DNA from: Acanthosepion esculentum
Lineage: Eukaryota > Mollusca > Cephalopoda > Sepiida > Sepiidae
Length of the DNA: 64,000 nt
Assembly (NCBI GenBank): GCA_964036315.1
Contig: OZ038492.1
Coordinates: forward strand, 42,648,022-42,712,021
Reading direction: 5' to 3'
The notes beneath the pieces are model-generated. The model was not told where the DNA came from, ran no database searches, and saw only the letters and a program-made list of their open reading frames with translations. The position numbers were made by a program, and so were the translations under genes. Below are positions 1-10,439 of this stretch, piece by piece. How positions within the stretch are numbered: position 1 is the first letter of the stretch; each line of letters starts with the position of its first letter.

Positions 1-807
1 GTGACTGCGGAGTTGAATAATCATCTGGATAGTCCAGTTTCTACCCCAAACTTTTCGTCGTGAGCTCCATAAGGCTGCATATCATGGAACAGTCGCCGTA
101 AGGAAACCTCTTCTCTCCACTCACAACATTCAGAAGAGGTTGAAGTGGTGCAGATATCATAAGGCCTGGTCTGCAGACCAATGGAAGCAAGTCCCGAGTC
201 CAGTTTTACTCTTTTCCCAACTTCAGAGCGAGTTTAAGTGTGGATGCAGCCCAAAGAAGCTTACAACCCTGACTGCCTTCTTCCAACAGTGAAGCATGGA
301 GGTGGATCAGCGATAGTTTGGGCCGCCATATCATGGAAATGTCGCGGTTCAATAGTTGCCTTGCATAGTAGAATCAACGGCAAAGATTACCTGAACATTT
401 TGGGAGATCATGTTCATCCAATGTCCCAGACTTTACTCCCTGATGGTGACTGCAACTTCCAAGACATACCGCTCGAGTGGATAAGAATTTGTATGAAGAG
501 CATGAAAGTGAGCTAGAACATATGGAGTGGCCTCTCCATTATCCAGATATCAATATTATTGAACATTTATGGTGCATTTTGGAGCGACAATTTAGGAGCC
601 GCTATCCTCCACCGTCGTGTCTTAAAGATCTGGGGCAGGTGTTAATGGAAGAATGGCTGAAAATTCCTCTGTTTGAAGTCAGGAAGGTGTATGATTCCAT
701 TCCTAGACGTATTAAAGCTGTATGTGAACCTAAAGGAAGACAGACTCCATATTAAATAAATTTTCTTTGAATTTAACAAGTGTTTCAATTATTTTGTCCA
801 ACCACTG
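1..807 (+). mobile_element. Tc1-like DNA transposon, transposase pseudogene, truncated by window edge
   Basis: Remnant of a Tc1-family DDE transposase whose N-terminal part lies outside the window. It reads in three frames: a shift near base 50, then ...RRELHKA..., STHNIQKRLKWC and HKAWSADQWK (to about 200), then VKHGGGSAIVWAA (from about 282), then HTARV...EEHESELEHMEWP and NIIEHLWCILERQ up to a stop at 753-755. Roughly 12 bases are missing near 200, where the family has the first catalytic Asp (W-S-D-E). After the Phe-Gln-Asp at 457-465 a second deletion and frameshift remove the rest of the D-D-N-A-P block. The third acidic residue (Glu in IIEHLW) survives at 561-563. The 3' terminal repeat, ending in CCACTG, lies at about 780-807. 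The protein would have cut and pasted its own element; this copy is dead. Confidence 0.93.
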
Positions 808-900
808 CATTTTCATATATTGCCATGTTCTCTAACAAATATACTCTATCTCATAGCATTGCCGAACTATTAGAATAACATTTTTCTTTTCAGCATAATA

Positions 901-1044
901 GTTTTATTGTTACACATTGTATTCTTTTTCAATCAGAAATCTTGCATTATTGGTATTCTCCATTAAATCGTACGCCCCAATAATAACACTGAGAGGAGGG
1001 CTCTGAACGTCCCACATTCTGGTAATCTCAACCCGGAGGTCGAT

Positions 1045-1046
<2 letters not shown>
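901..1046 (-). mobile_element. R4/Dong-like LINE 3' end, truncated
   Basis: On the minus strand this reads IDLRVEITRMWDVQ directly after a (AAT)n array. That matches the ...EIDISKMWHM... stretch of the longer element at 60.5-63.1 kb. After an internal deletion it ends with the same 3' tail as the copy at 5257-5617 (TTGATGGAGAA..., ATGCAAGAT). The piece is the C-terminal part of a restriction-like-endonuclease LINE plus 3' UTR. Family assignment rests on similarity to the other copies in this window. Confidence 0.6.
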
Positions 1047-1116
<70 letters not shown>

Positions 1117-1170
1117 TTATTATTATTATTGTTGTTGTTGTTGTTTTTCTTGTTGTTGTTGCTGTTGTTT
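1046..1170. repeat. (TTA)n microsatellite passing into (TTG)n
   Basis: About 28 TTA units to 1130, then TTG-rich sequence. It abuts the 5' (truncated) end of the R4/Dong-like fragment on its left. Confidence 0.95.
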
Positions 1171-1182
1171 TTTTCTAATTAC

Positions 1183-1300
1183 TGGATTGTGGTTAGTGTA
1201 CTGGATATCGGCCCGGAGCCGAGTACAAATTTCAGTCGGGTTTGTTGCATTCGTTTACGTGCAAGTAACTTTACGGAATTTATGTATCTCTCTTTAGCGC
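1183..1300 (+). mobile_element. tRNA-derived SINE fragment
   Basis: Matches the SINE copies at 10558 and 31885: a degenerate A-box region (GTGTACTGGATATCGGC), then GAGCCGAGTACAAATTTC in the B-box position, then TTGCATTCGTTTACGTGCAAGTA, which parallels CATTCACCTACGCACAAATA. Short and diverged. Confidence 0.5.
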
Positions 1301-2867
1301 ACACCTAGCTATAGGTTGAATAATAGGAATTATATTTGTAAAATCACTGATGTTCTTAAAAAATACAAATTAATAAACGCAATATTCTCTTAAAAAAAAA
1401 CAATTATCCCTACAATTCAAAATATATTTAAACGTAAGAAAGTTATCCGTAAAAAACAACAAATCAATCAATTGATATGACTATCCTTATTGTTTCTTGA
1501 AGGCTTCATTTTTTTTAAATCTATATACCGTGCACTGACATTATTCTTCTTGAAAGATAGTAGAGTATTTACAGTTGCTTTCTCTACGAATCTTTTAGAT
1601 TGGTTTACAATCGAGGCTTGCTATCCCAGCCTCGATACTGCTATTTAATCTATAGCTGTCGGGAGAAGCAATAGAATCATGCCTTTTCCAATTGTTTTAG
1701 TTCAAAGGGAACAGAATTTGTACGTAACTCGCTGATCGAATTTTCCGTGACGTAAGCTGTTACTTCGACTGCATCTTATGCAGACCTATATTCGATGTGT
1801 GCAACTGCAACCAACCTCACAAAAACGTTCCTCCGCAATAAAAAAAAAATAAAAAGCTAGATGCGTAATAGAAAAGATTTTTTTTAAATAAAAAAAAACT
1901 TTTAAAAAATCCGCTGGAAGCATTTGTACACGGTTAATATTTTTTTTTGTTTTTTGTTTTTTGTTTTGTTTTTGTTGATTATTTTTTTGTTTTTTTGTTG
2001 TTTTTTCTTAATTTTTTTTTTTGGTGGGTGGGTGGGTAAAGTGACTTGAGGCGTTCATTAATGCAATGATCGTTATTTGCTTTTAGTTACATTTTTTCTC
2101 GATTTAATTTTTTACAGTGACTACAAATACTAATTATCGTCGTTGTTACTGTTCTTTTTGTTAAAGTTATTGTTGCTACTACGGGTAATTTTATTGTTAA
2201 TAAGGTCGCTGTTGTTATTGCTTTTACAAGTTTTCCATTCCGGTATCAGGTTGACGATATTTCATAATTGGCTCGCTAATGAGGTTACGGGGAGTAGTAT
2301 TTCTTTTGTTTCCAAACATCAAGTTTATTTGCCGAGAAATCTGTGGGCAGACCTCGTTTGTGTATTGTTAACGTTATTTTATCTGTATCTACGACCGGTT
2401 TTAATTAATTCAATTTGTCAAATATTTAAATATTTGAAAGCAGTTTCGTGTATGATTGAATTTGCGAAGAGATGGAAGTAATCACAGCATTTCAAACTTA
2501 ATTTATCACACAATTGTCTGCACACACATATACCTGCATCTATACAGCGTTATACGTGACCATCGCTTTATATATGCATTATAACTATAGTATCTGTATT
2601 CGCATGTGTTTCCCATAATAAATAGCCATAGAGAGGTTTAAAGATGTATTTGTATACAGCCGTTCTATTAATTTTTTTAAACTCCAAACGAGGGGGTAAT
2701 TACGCTAAGACGTAAATGGTTACTACGAGAGGAAGAGAATGAGAAGTCTTTAGTGAGGGGAAAGGACAATAAAAGAACAAGTTCTCAGAAAACAGAAGCT
2801 GGCGACTGACGCTGCACTTAAATTTCTGGCAGTGAAACAAGAAACAGAAACAGATTTCCAGAGTAAG
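1301..2867. other. unassigned AT-rich stretch
   Basis: No gene or repeat family recognised. Long T runs at 1940-2022 end in a G-rich tract (2023-2036: GG, then three GGG runs with single-T loops). Open frames here, including one of 112 codons at 2143, resemble nothing I know. Confidence 0.4.
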
Positions 2868-3590
2868 AAGTTCAAGAAAAGAAGCTATTAGAAAAGAACT
2901 TACGCTTACATCTAGCTATTTCAACAGTAAAACGATAATACCTAGTAGCCAATCTAGTAGTAGGCTTAAATTCAGGCGGTCGGTCTACCAAGGAGGTGTA
3001 GTCATTAGAACAACTACCATAGATATATTCATAGAAAAGACAAATTGAAGACAAAGTGGGAATGTGGGATAATGACTGATTTCGAGAAGCCAAGTCAAGA
3101 CAGATAACATTACCGAACCTTATGGATCTTGTCGACAATCTCGGGATATATAACCAGAGCACCAGCCCAGATATTGCAGCAGTATTCAATGCACAGACGG
3201 ATGATAGATTTATAAAGATGGATTTTGACGAGAAAAATTATCTGGCACGAGAGTGTGAACCAACCTAATGAGAGACGTAAAAACTCATTCAATATAATCG
3301 TCGCACTTCCTGTAAGTAGAAAAGTTAGCCCAATGAGTTTCTCTCCTGAAGGTTAGCATCAGCCATGCAACTAAAGGGCAAAAATGTATCTCTACAATGA
3401 TTAAATGATAGGAATTTCTTTTTGGCGGAGTTAAAATTCACAAGCAATTTCTTGCCCGAGTTAACAACTGATTGATGTTTAACTCCGAGAGTAACTGTGA
3501 GTGTTACATATGATATATATTTTGAGTGCATATTTGAACTGTAATTATTTACCGTATCATGTCTTCCAGAACTAGACGATATTGGCATTC
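2868..3590 (-). mobile_element. jockey/CR1-type LINE fragment, reverse transcriptase C-terminal region
   Basis: Minus-strand translation, broken by frameshifts and stops, follows the order seen in the family: LLVNFNSAKKKFLSFNHCRD (about 3390-3450), IEYCCNIWAGA (about 3190), NVICLDLASRNQSLSH (about 3090), ICLFYEYIYGSCSNDYTSLV (about 3020), PPEFKPTTRLATR and FFSNSFFS (about 2880). These correspond to the post-catalytic part of a non-LTR reverse transcriptase, the same family as the copies at 10.4, 15.9, 42.8, 49.7 and 57.4 kb. The catalytic motif is absent. Confidence 0.85.
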
Positions 3591-4119
3591 TAGAGATGTC
3601 TTCACTTTATTATTTGTGAATTGAAAATAGTCAAGTGGTTCTCCAAAGGCCTCTGTACGGTTTTGAATTCAGAGAAATCTTTCTCTTAGACTGTCTGCTA
3701 CCCAAGGTTAAAATTTCTTGGCCATCTTGCTCATAACTGTCAGAGAAGAGATATATTCTTTTGCTAGAATATGATTTTGTATATGAAAGCATGAAAGCAT
3801 ATGAAATTGCAATTGATTATTGCATTTTTTGCACAAAGATTAGACTAATCTCCCATCTCACTTTCCGTACACATTACGTGCATATAATCCAGGGAAATAT
3901 ACCTTATATCTCGGTAATCAATCTCAGAAAAATGGAGAACGGCAGAACACGGTACTTTACTACCAATATCCCATCTCGTTGGCCTCACGCCATGCGCGCC
4001 CTTCTTAAATGGAGATTGTGATAAATCGAACACTGCACTTTACTTTATATTTCAAACATCAGAGTTAATTGTGTTCCTCACTGATGTGGGAGACCCTATA
4101 CCAATCGTTAGCAATCATT
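3591..4119. other. unassigned
   Basis: Nothing recognised. Two overlapping opposite-strand frames of 86 and 62 codons (3761-4033) have no recognisable motif. Confidence 0.35.
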
Positions 4120-4625
4120 CTAAATTTCCCTTCGCAAATGCAAGCCATACGTACTCCAAAATTGAAGCAAAGTATTAAGAACAGGAAAATTTCATATGGA
4201 ACAAAGTGTACTTAATTGTTATGCAATATCGGTCCTCCTGCATGGCAGTGAATGCTGGACAATATGATGTAGAAATGACTTGAAATGTTATTCTACAAAA
4301 GGTTATTGAGAATACTGTGGTCTGATCATGTGAGTTAGGACAAAGTTTTAGAGAAAATGGAAACAAAAAGGACTCTTACATATAGCAACAGAAAGCGATA
4401 GTTGAAATTTCTCGTAACAGAGGAAAGAGGACTTGAAAAATTCACACTGCCAGTCTCTATTGAAGGCAAGAGGTACAGAGGACAACAGCATATGACAAAC
4501 CTAACGAATTTGTATAAATGGATGGAAGAACGGAGTTAAGGATAGTTACTAAAGTAAACAAGTACAACTACAAATGATAGGAGACAGTGGAGAGCCATGG
4601 TCTTCAACGTGCTGAACGGACATCC
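4120..4625 (+). mobile_element. RTE-like LINE, 3' coding remnant
   Basis: In broken frames it reads VLRTGKF, LNCYAISVLLHGSECWTI (about 4155-4270), a corrupted EYCGLIM block, KWKQKG and finally GDSGEPWS (about 4590). This is the C-terminal region after the reverse transcriptase in the same family as the minus-strand copies at 34.1 and 55.1-56.1 kb (SECWTI, KMETKRKLIL, LRFLGH). Many stops; decayed. Confidence 0.8.
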
Positions 4626-4744
4626 GTACATATGAATTAGAATATATAAACGCTTCTGTACTATGTAATTGTATTTAGGTGAGAGTACGTATGCATATTT
4701 CTTGAGGAAGGTTTATCTTCGATATAATCTGATGCCATTTATAC

Positions 4745-5075
4745 ATAACTTCTATGCGGTTAGCCCAACGTGGGAAACGGAGGCGGTAAGCCGAGTTCAA
4801 ATTCCAGTTTATTGAGTCCGCTTTTGCACGAACGCCATTTGAAAATGCATGTATAGATATGTTTTCTCTGTTAAATAGCAGGGTACACTAGGTACACTAG
4901 CCTCGGTTGGCAGTCAGTTTAAGAGGACAACTGTTGATTCCAAGCAGCCAAGAAGGCAACAGGAAACTACTCCGCTATTTAACCCTAAAGGTCATGTCTA
5001 TCTGAAGATAATAAAGAAAATAGATGATCGCCTACGTCCTGAAAGGACATGGCATTAAACATTTTTAGGCCGTAA
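4745..5075 (+). mobile_element. tRNA-derived SINE
   Basis: Head with tRNA-like boxes (GCGGTTAGCCCAACGTGGG, then GAGTTCAAATTCC at about 4796-4808), then a body with AGCCTCGGTTGGCAGTCAGT and AGAGGACAACT that parallels the SINE at 10558 (AGCCTTGGATGGCAATTAGT, AAGGACAACT). Confidence 0.6.
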
Positions 5076-5171
5076 AAGAAAAACAGTTATTGTTTACATA
5101 CCTTGAATCCAAATCTTATTTCATGTAGATGTTTGAAGCGGATTAATAGTGTTGTCATACATATATGACCC

Positions 5172-5206
5172 CACTATTATTATTATTATTATTATTATTA
5201 TTATCA

Positions 5207-5256
<50 letters not shown>
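5172..5256. repeat. (TTA)n microsatellite
   Basis: Long TTA array with a small ATCATCAT interruption. It forms the 3' flank of the minus-strand LINE fragment at 5257-5617. Confidence 0.95.
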
Positions 5257-5615
5257 TCTTACACCAGGTTTTATTTCATTTTCAGTCGATCTTGCATTAT
5301 AGCTGTTCTCCATCAACTCGTACGAATTCAAATAAATAGCACCTTTCGAAAAAAAAGTTTGCAGAGCTAAGCAACGTAGATTTCTGAAGTGATGACTTAC
5401 TAGCCTTTATTGCGATTTACATAATGTCGGTAGTTACATTCGGTGGAATAGACACAAACGCCCAAATGATAACTGTGACAATAGTGGCTTGAACTTTCCA
5501 CATTCTGACAACTTCAATCCGAAGATAGGTGTACTTCTTACGCCTTTCAGTTTCTCTGACGCTGATATTGCATCCACCAGGAACAATCGCATCGGTAAAG
5601 AGGTAGTTTCTAGTT

Positions 5616-5617
<2 letters not shown>
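5257..5617 (-). mobile_element. R4/Dong-like LINE 3' end inserted inside a (TAA)n array
   Basis: Minus strand, from 5617 downward: FTDAIVPGGCNISVRE, KYTYLRIEVVRMWKVQ, IVTVIIWAFVSIP, then ...SLQKSTLLSSAN... and a 3' UTR ending near 5257. The order matches the C-terminal restriction-like endonuclease and tail of the long copy at 60.5-63.1 kb (FLIDMAGPADCNVS, KYKYLEIDISKMW, IPVVVGALG). Both ends abut (AAT)n arrays, so this is a complete, strongly 5'-truncated insertion. The first residues retained lie at the catalytic Asp of the endonuclease. Confidence 0.8.

Positions 5618-5650
<33 letters not shown>
5618..5650. repeat. (ATT)n microsatellite
   Basis: About 11 units; the 5' flank of the adjacent minus-strand LINE fragment. 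Confidence 0.95.
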
Positions 5651-5651
<1 letters not shown>

Positions 5652-6147
5652 GATGCCCTATCATCTTTCAAGAGAGTAAATTTAAGTGCCCAATTCCCAA
5701 GTCCATTCCAGAGTCAATGAGTGTAAATTGGTACTGTAGGAGATTTATATAAGAACATTTGGGACGTTTCGTTTAAATGGCGAGTATCTTGCGTATAATA
5801 TGTGCATTGCAATACGACAGAATATTTTAGAAATGCGATCAAATACATTAAAACGACAGTATTAGGATTGCTGGTCTCAATCGAACCTGAATCGTGTTTC
5901 ACATTGTCTCCAGACCGCAGCTCAACAGGCATCGAGTTGGCTCTGGTCAAGATCCCAAATAAACAAAGTTAAATAAAACCATGCTCAAAACACAGTGATA
6001 CTACCGACATGAAACAGATGTGTCTACCGTCCATTCTACGCCATTAATAACGGTCTCTACAAACGCGTTGTGTATTTTAATACAACCTTGAAAATTTCAG
6101 CTGCAGTTGTGAAAAGAAACCGCGAGAAACTGAAACCTATAAAAAAA
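5651..6147. other. unassigned
   Basis: No recognisable coding or repeat content. Confidence 0.35.
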
Positions 6148-6260
6148 CAATACCCTGTCCGGCGCAATAGCTGCTGGTGGCGCTAAGGATGGCAGTATCG
6201 CCTTAGTCACCGAAACCGTGTTACCTTCCCTGGTTGGCCGCTGACGAGGGCAGGGTATTG
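6148..6260. repeat. 113-bp GC-rich inverted-repeat unit
   Basis: Begins CAATACCCTG and ends CAGGGTATTG, a perfect 10-bp terminal inverted repeat. An inner hairpin (CTAAGG 6182-6187, CCTTAG 6201-6206) lies between. GC content is clearly above the surroundings. It could be a small foldback element or MITE; I see no clear target duplication. Confidence 0.5.
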
Positions 6261-6864
6261 CACGGATTTTCACACGTTGTATGTAGAGGATTGTTCAGAT
6301 TATCCGATATTTGAACCCGAGTAAGAGACAGCTGTTTATATGTAATTGAGTAAAAACATATCTAATAAATTGCAGGCAGACAATAGCTCGGGACTTACAT
6401 AAACAACATAGAAAAGAAAAAGAAATTCTTCTTTTACAATTTCTGTTGGAAGTAAATACATCAAAAATAATTATGATAACTCGAAGACAAGCACAGAGAC
6501 ACGCTAATAATCGTCTTTGGGGACAAAGAGACAAGATAATAAACTATAGTTACGGGGACATAACAAGTTGGTCCCAAAATATATGACGTTGTCCAAAAAA
6601 ATTCGTTTGATTTATTAACTACCCAACAAAATGTTTTGGCAATAAAAATACTTTTTTTTTATTGTACTATAAATTTACAGTTTATTTTCAATCACTTTTG
6701 TTATCTTTCGTGTAAGAGTCGTCTTCTATTTTTGTTTTCTACGGCTTACCAACCCTATGTAAGCTATTTAAAACCAGGAAGTATTTTTAGACCTTAAGAT
6801 TTTTTCTGTTTTGGAGAACAACTGAATGTAGACGGTTAATGAATTAAAGGCGGTTGATATCAAT
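6261..6864. other. unassigned
   Basis: Nothing recognised; AT-rich. Confidence 0.35.
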
Positions 6865-7180
6865 GTAAGAAGAAGCAAAAGAATGTTCATTTTATGAAGA
6901 TAAGGAGGATATATAACGATTTTATTTTGACTTGAAGAAGACAAGTTTGCAGTGTTCAAAGAAGCATTCTTGCAGAAGTCTGTTCCACATAGTAGCGGTC
7001 CTTGGAAAAAAAGCTCTTTAGGTGAAACATAATCCTTACATTTGGAATATGGTGGAAATGTGAGTGTTTCAACTCTGCAGTCGTTGCATGACGCGTACTG
7101 GATAGCTAAGGCTGTGAGATATATTTTGATATCCAATAAGTGCAAAACCAGTTACAACAATACGCTGTACCAAAACCAAA
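6865..7180 (-). mobile_element. jockey/CR1-type LINE, extreme 3' coding fragment
   Basis: Minus strand reads FFPRTATMWNRLLQECF, then HCKLVFFKSK and NRYISSLSS (about 7015 to 6885). This equals the conserved FFPRTAxLWNRLP...FKSRVNRYL C-terminus of this LINE family. A (TTA)n array follows at 7183. Stops and frameshifts present. Confidence 0.65.
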
Positions 7181-7181
7181 A

Positions 7182-7182
<1 letters not shown>

Positions 7183-7245
<63 letters not shown>
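7183..7245. repeat. (TTA)n microsatellite
   Basis: About 21 TTA units. Confidence 0.95.
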
Positions 7246-7246
<1 letters not shown>

Positions 7247-7304
7247 ACAAAATGAAAGGTTGAATGATTGAAAGTTCTTTGGATACTGGATAATGCACCC
7301 TTAA

Positions 7305-7574
7305 CCCTAGAACAGTAACCATCAATTAAAGTTACACCACTATTAACCATGGGTATATCATACCCGTTTTTGAAAATATCAACAAAAATATTAAATATAA
7401 ATCTTTATTTGAAATAGTTTATATGCAGACACTTCACACTTTGTACTTTGAGATAACATTAATATGAGCTGAAAAAACATATTATTTAGGTAAGAAAATC
7501 AGGTACTGAAAATTGTAATTAAATATAGGAAAATTTGCGCTGGGTACTATATACCCATGGTTAGTGTTCTAGGG
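7305..7574. mobile_element. piggyBac-type MITE with TTAA target duplication
   Basis: Left end CCCTAGAACAGTAACCA at 7305-7321; right end TGGTTAGTGTTCTAGGG at 7558-7574. The inverted repeats match at 16 of 17 positions. TTAA sits immediately outside on both sides (7301-7304 and 7575-7578), the exact target of piggyBac transposases. A subterminal inverted repeat (CCATGGGTATATCATACCC on the left, GGGTACTATATACCCATGG on the right) is offset by a 28-base insertion on the left side. The 270-bp interior has no coding capacity, so the element is non-autonomous. Confidence 0.9.
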
Positions 7575-7578
7575 TTAA

Positions 7579-7888
7579 AGCGTAGAGTGATAATTATATA
7601 TTCAAAATACTAATATCACATTGTCGAGGGGATTAACAAAATGACAAGAGAGCACCATAAGATTTATATGATACTCTTTGATTAATCGTTCTTACTAATT
7701 AACTAACGGAAAATTTGAATATGAGCACGACCACATCATGTTACGTACGTTTCAGTTGCATTCCATTGACGCTTGCTACGTTTCATTAGCACTACAACCA
7801 TTCCCAAGACAATCAATGTTCGTACAAAAACTTGTATTATTGTCTTTTCTTTTTCTTTTCTTAAATAGCTCTATTCTCTAAGTTTTGT

Positions 7889-7890
<2 letters not shown>
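7579..7890. other. unassigned
   Basis: Nothing recognised. Confidence 0.35.

Positions 7891-7951
<61 letters not shown>
7891..7951. repeat. (TAA)n microsatellite
   Basis: About 20 units; the 5' flank of the LINE fragment that follows. Confidence 0.95.
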
Positions 7952-7952
<1 letters not shown>

Positions 7953-8320
7953 GAAACCGTAAACAAAAAAGTGTCTCCTTATTGATATGTCAGTCCCGGC
8001 GGACTGTAACGTATCTTTGAAGATCATCAAAAAGCTATGAAAATACAAGGACCTTGAAATCGAAATCTTAGAAATGTGGCATCTTGGAAATCAACAATCA
8101 CTGTTGTAGTTGGAGCCCTCGGACTGGTTGTAAAAGATTCCATTAGACTAATTGAAGGGATTCCACGAAGCTCATACCTTAAAAAATACAAAAATTGTTC
8201 ACACGAGTACAGCCCACTTCGTATTTTTTTTTTCAGTGGAAAATCTCATGGTGCCATTTCTAACCTTATGTCTCTGGACGGGACCCGAAACGAAATGTGT
8301 ACACACCAGAAATCAATGGA
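7952..8320 (+). mobile_element. R4/Dong-like LINE 3' end between two (TAA)n arrays
   Basis: Plus strand in broken frames: CLLIDMSVPADCNVS, KYKDLEIEILEMWH, TVVVGALGLVVKDSIRLIEG (about 8105-8160), then STAHF and a 3' UTR whose GACGGGACCCG...ATGTGTACAC matches the 3' end of the minus-strand element at about 60530-60570. It begins right after one (TAA)n array and ends with GGAAATAATAAT..., leading into a second. It is 5'-truncated at the catalytic Asp of the restriction-like endonuclease, with only the last part of the ORF kept. Confidence 0.85.
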
Positions 8321-8339
8321 AATAATAATAATAATGATG

Positions 8340-8400
<61 letters not shown>
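8321..8400. repeat. (AAT)n microsatellite
   Basis: About 26 units with an early ATGATG interruption. It is the 3' flank of one LINE fragment and the 5' flank of the next. Confidence 0.95.
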
Positions 8401-8401
<1 letters not shown>

Positions 8402-8505
8402 TGACATAGCAGTCACCGCAGATGTAAAGCATCTTTGAAAATTTCGAAAAGCTATCAAAATACAAGGATCTTGAAGTGGAAATCTGAAAACGGTGTCACA
8501 TGATC
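8401..8505 (+). mobile_element. second R4/Dong-like LINE fragment, same array
   Basis: Reads (with a frameshift) IDIAVTADVKHL and ENFEKLSKYKDLEVEI, homologous to IDMSVPADCNVS...KYKDLEIEI in the copy just upstream. It starts exactly where the (AAT)n array ends. Similarity fades after about 8500. Confidence 0.7.
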
Positions 8506-10439
8506 CCAGTGGATAAAAGCGTGTGTTGATTGATCCAAAAGTGACTTGACCCAAAGAGTTGAGAGTTCAATTGTCCACAGCAGAGGTGAACAAAATCTTG
8601 CAGGGTTTTGTTATCAAGGAGAATTAATTAAAACAGAATATACAAAGAATTTGGAATTAGAACAATATGCCCACCTGCAATAAATTAACGGTTCAGTTCC
8701 AAATTCTAAAGACAGGAACAAATTTATCAAGAAATGCTTTAAACGTTGATGGCTTCCGCATAATTTCCTATCATCCAAGCCTACAAATGTAAAAACGAAA
8801 TAGATATTTCTTCCCCGATTTAATTTACGTTCATCTACCCCAACATTTTAAAACTGAAGGAAGTAAGTGCCAGAATAGAAATAAGATAATAACCTGAGGA
8901 AATGCTAAAAATAAAAATAAAGATAAAATATGCAGAAGCGAAAACTACAGTCTTAAACGACAAGTTAGCGCGAAACGCGCCGACAAGTGTCGGAATTTTA
9001 CATCTGTCGACATAAAAGACTTGAATTTGAATCAGTCTTTGAGTGAATTAACGCCCGATTAACGACTTTGCTTGGTTTTTGTTTTATTGCCCAAAGAATT
9101 TCGCGCCGGGAATATTTTTACTCGGCAAGTTTCTAAGAATGAAATTTAATAAAAGACATAAATATTTTTTCTTGGTTTCAATTTTATTTTTTTGACATTC
9201 CTTCCTATTTTGGCGCGATTCGGTGAGTTTCTCAGTGGATACTCACTTTGATATTATTTCCTCTCTGGTTCTCCTGAATAATCCACTAAATTAAAGTGTT
9301 CTGTTTTCCTTAATTTTTCAATCATATAAAATTATTATTAAATATAAATTAACGTATTACTATTCGAGCGAGTATTATCGAGCAAGTACTATTAGTACGA
9401 GTGCTAATCGAAGGCGTCTGACACCAGTATTGTTCGACGGCGTTACTATAGTTGTATCTGCGATTACAAAGTCTCTACTACAACGAGCATTACGAAAGTG
9501 ACAACGAGTATTCGTTGATATTATAAAAGTGGCAACGAGTGTTTGTTGACATCACAAAAAAATATATATCGTCTAACTGTAAGTATATCCTAAATAGTTT
9601 AGCAACTATGGATGGTTAATAGATATTTAATTGCTATTAAGACTATTTGACACAGTGCATTAAAATGAAACACTATAATAACGTTTTTAAAAGCCGAGAT
9701 GACCAATAAAAAATTCATGGCGTATAGATTCTATTTCAAGTTCAAAATATTTGATATAAATAAAAGACTTTGTTTTAATAATTACAGAATTGTAGTTCAG
9801 CGATAGAAAATTTCCTACGGCATCTTTCGGAAATTGTAAATCAATCTTCGAAGATGGTTATTATAGTATCCTTGAATTGATGGCAGGGTTCAGCCTCGGG
9901 GTAACTCTCTGAATCAGTTTAATAATGATAAATCATCAGTTACTTCCCCTTAAGATCTAGGAGGTATAAAAACCACCCTGTGTGACCCGTCAGAGGACGA
10001 GTAGCTAGAGTAAAGTGCAATAAAGCTTTGGTATAAGTTTATACATGGTACTGTTTTTACTACAATAAATATCCACTTCATATATTGCTAAATAATTCTT
10101 GAGCCCTTCTAGCTCCAATCGGATGGATGTAATAAGAATTTGTCATAATGTAGATATAGCCGTCTCCGCAGACCACAGGATATAACTCGGAAAAAAAGCG
10201 AAATGCTGGAAAAATAATCTATCTATAGAGTTATGTAATGTCAAAATCAGTTCATTTCTTATATCTGAATTTTATAGAATGGGGGATAGTATTTTTTTTG
10301 TTTTTGTTTTTTGCTTGATTATTTTGATTATTAAAACTCATCAACCCTCTGTGGTTTATTTAAAGCGAAAACATTTTGAATTGTAATAATAATTTTTTTT
10401 CTGAATGAATATTACAATAATAAAGTCCTTCCTAACGGG
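8506..10439. other. unassigned; small hairpins and an LTR-like promoter/polyA pair
   Basis: No coding content recognised. Two adjoining perfect short hairpins lie at 8968-8993 (GCGCG/CGCGC with AAA loop, then CCGAC/GTCGG with AAGT loop). At 9964-10025 a GGTATAAAAACC box is followed about 50 bases later by CAATAAAGC, the spacing of TATA and polyadenylation signals in many retrotransposon LTRs. I could not find a paired copy or LTR boundaries. Confidence 0.3.

Noticed and set aside
1043..1297. 84-codon poly-Tyr frame
   Set aside because: Translation of (TTA)n; many similar Ile, Asn and Leu frames exist at 5149, 5417, 7042, 8076 and 8246.
6200..6247. hammerhead core motifs GAAAC and CTGACGA in one short GC-rich segment
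   Set aside because: Order and spacing would need a type II fold, and neither stem II nor stem III pairs.
9960..10030. TATA box plus AATAAA as a definite LTR
   Set aside because: No second copy, primer-binding site or element ends could be found; kept only as a remark.
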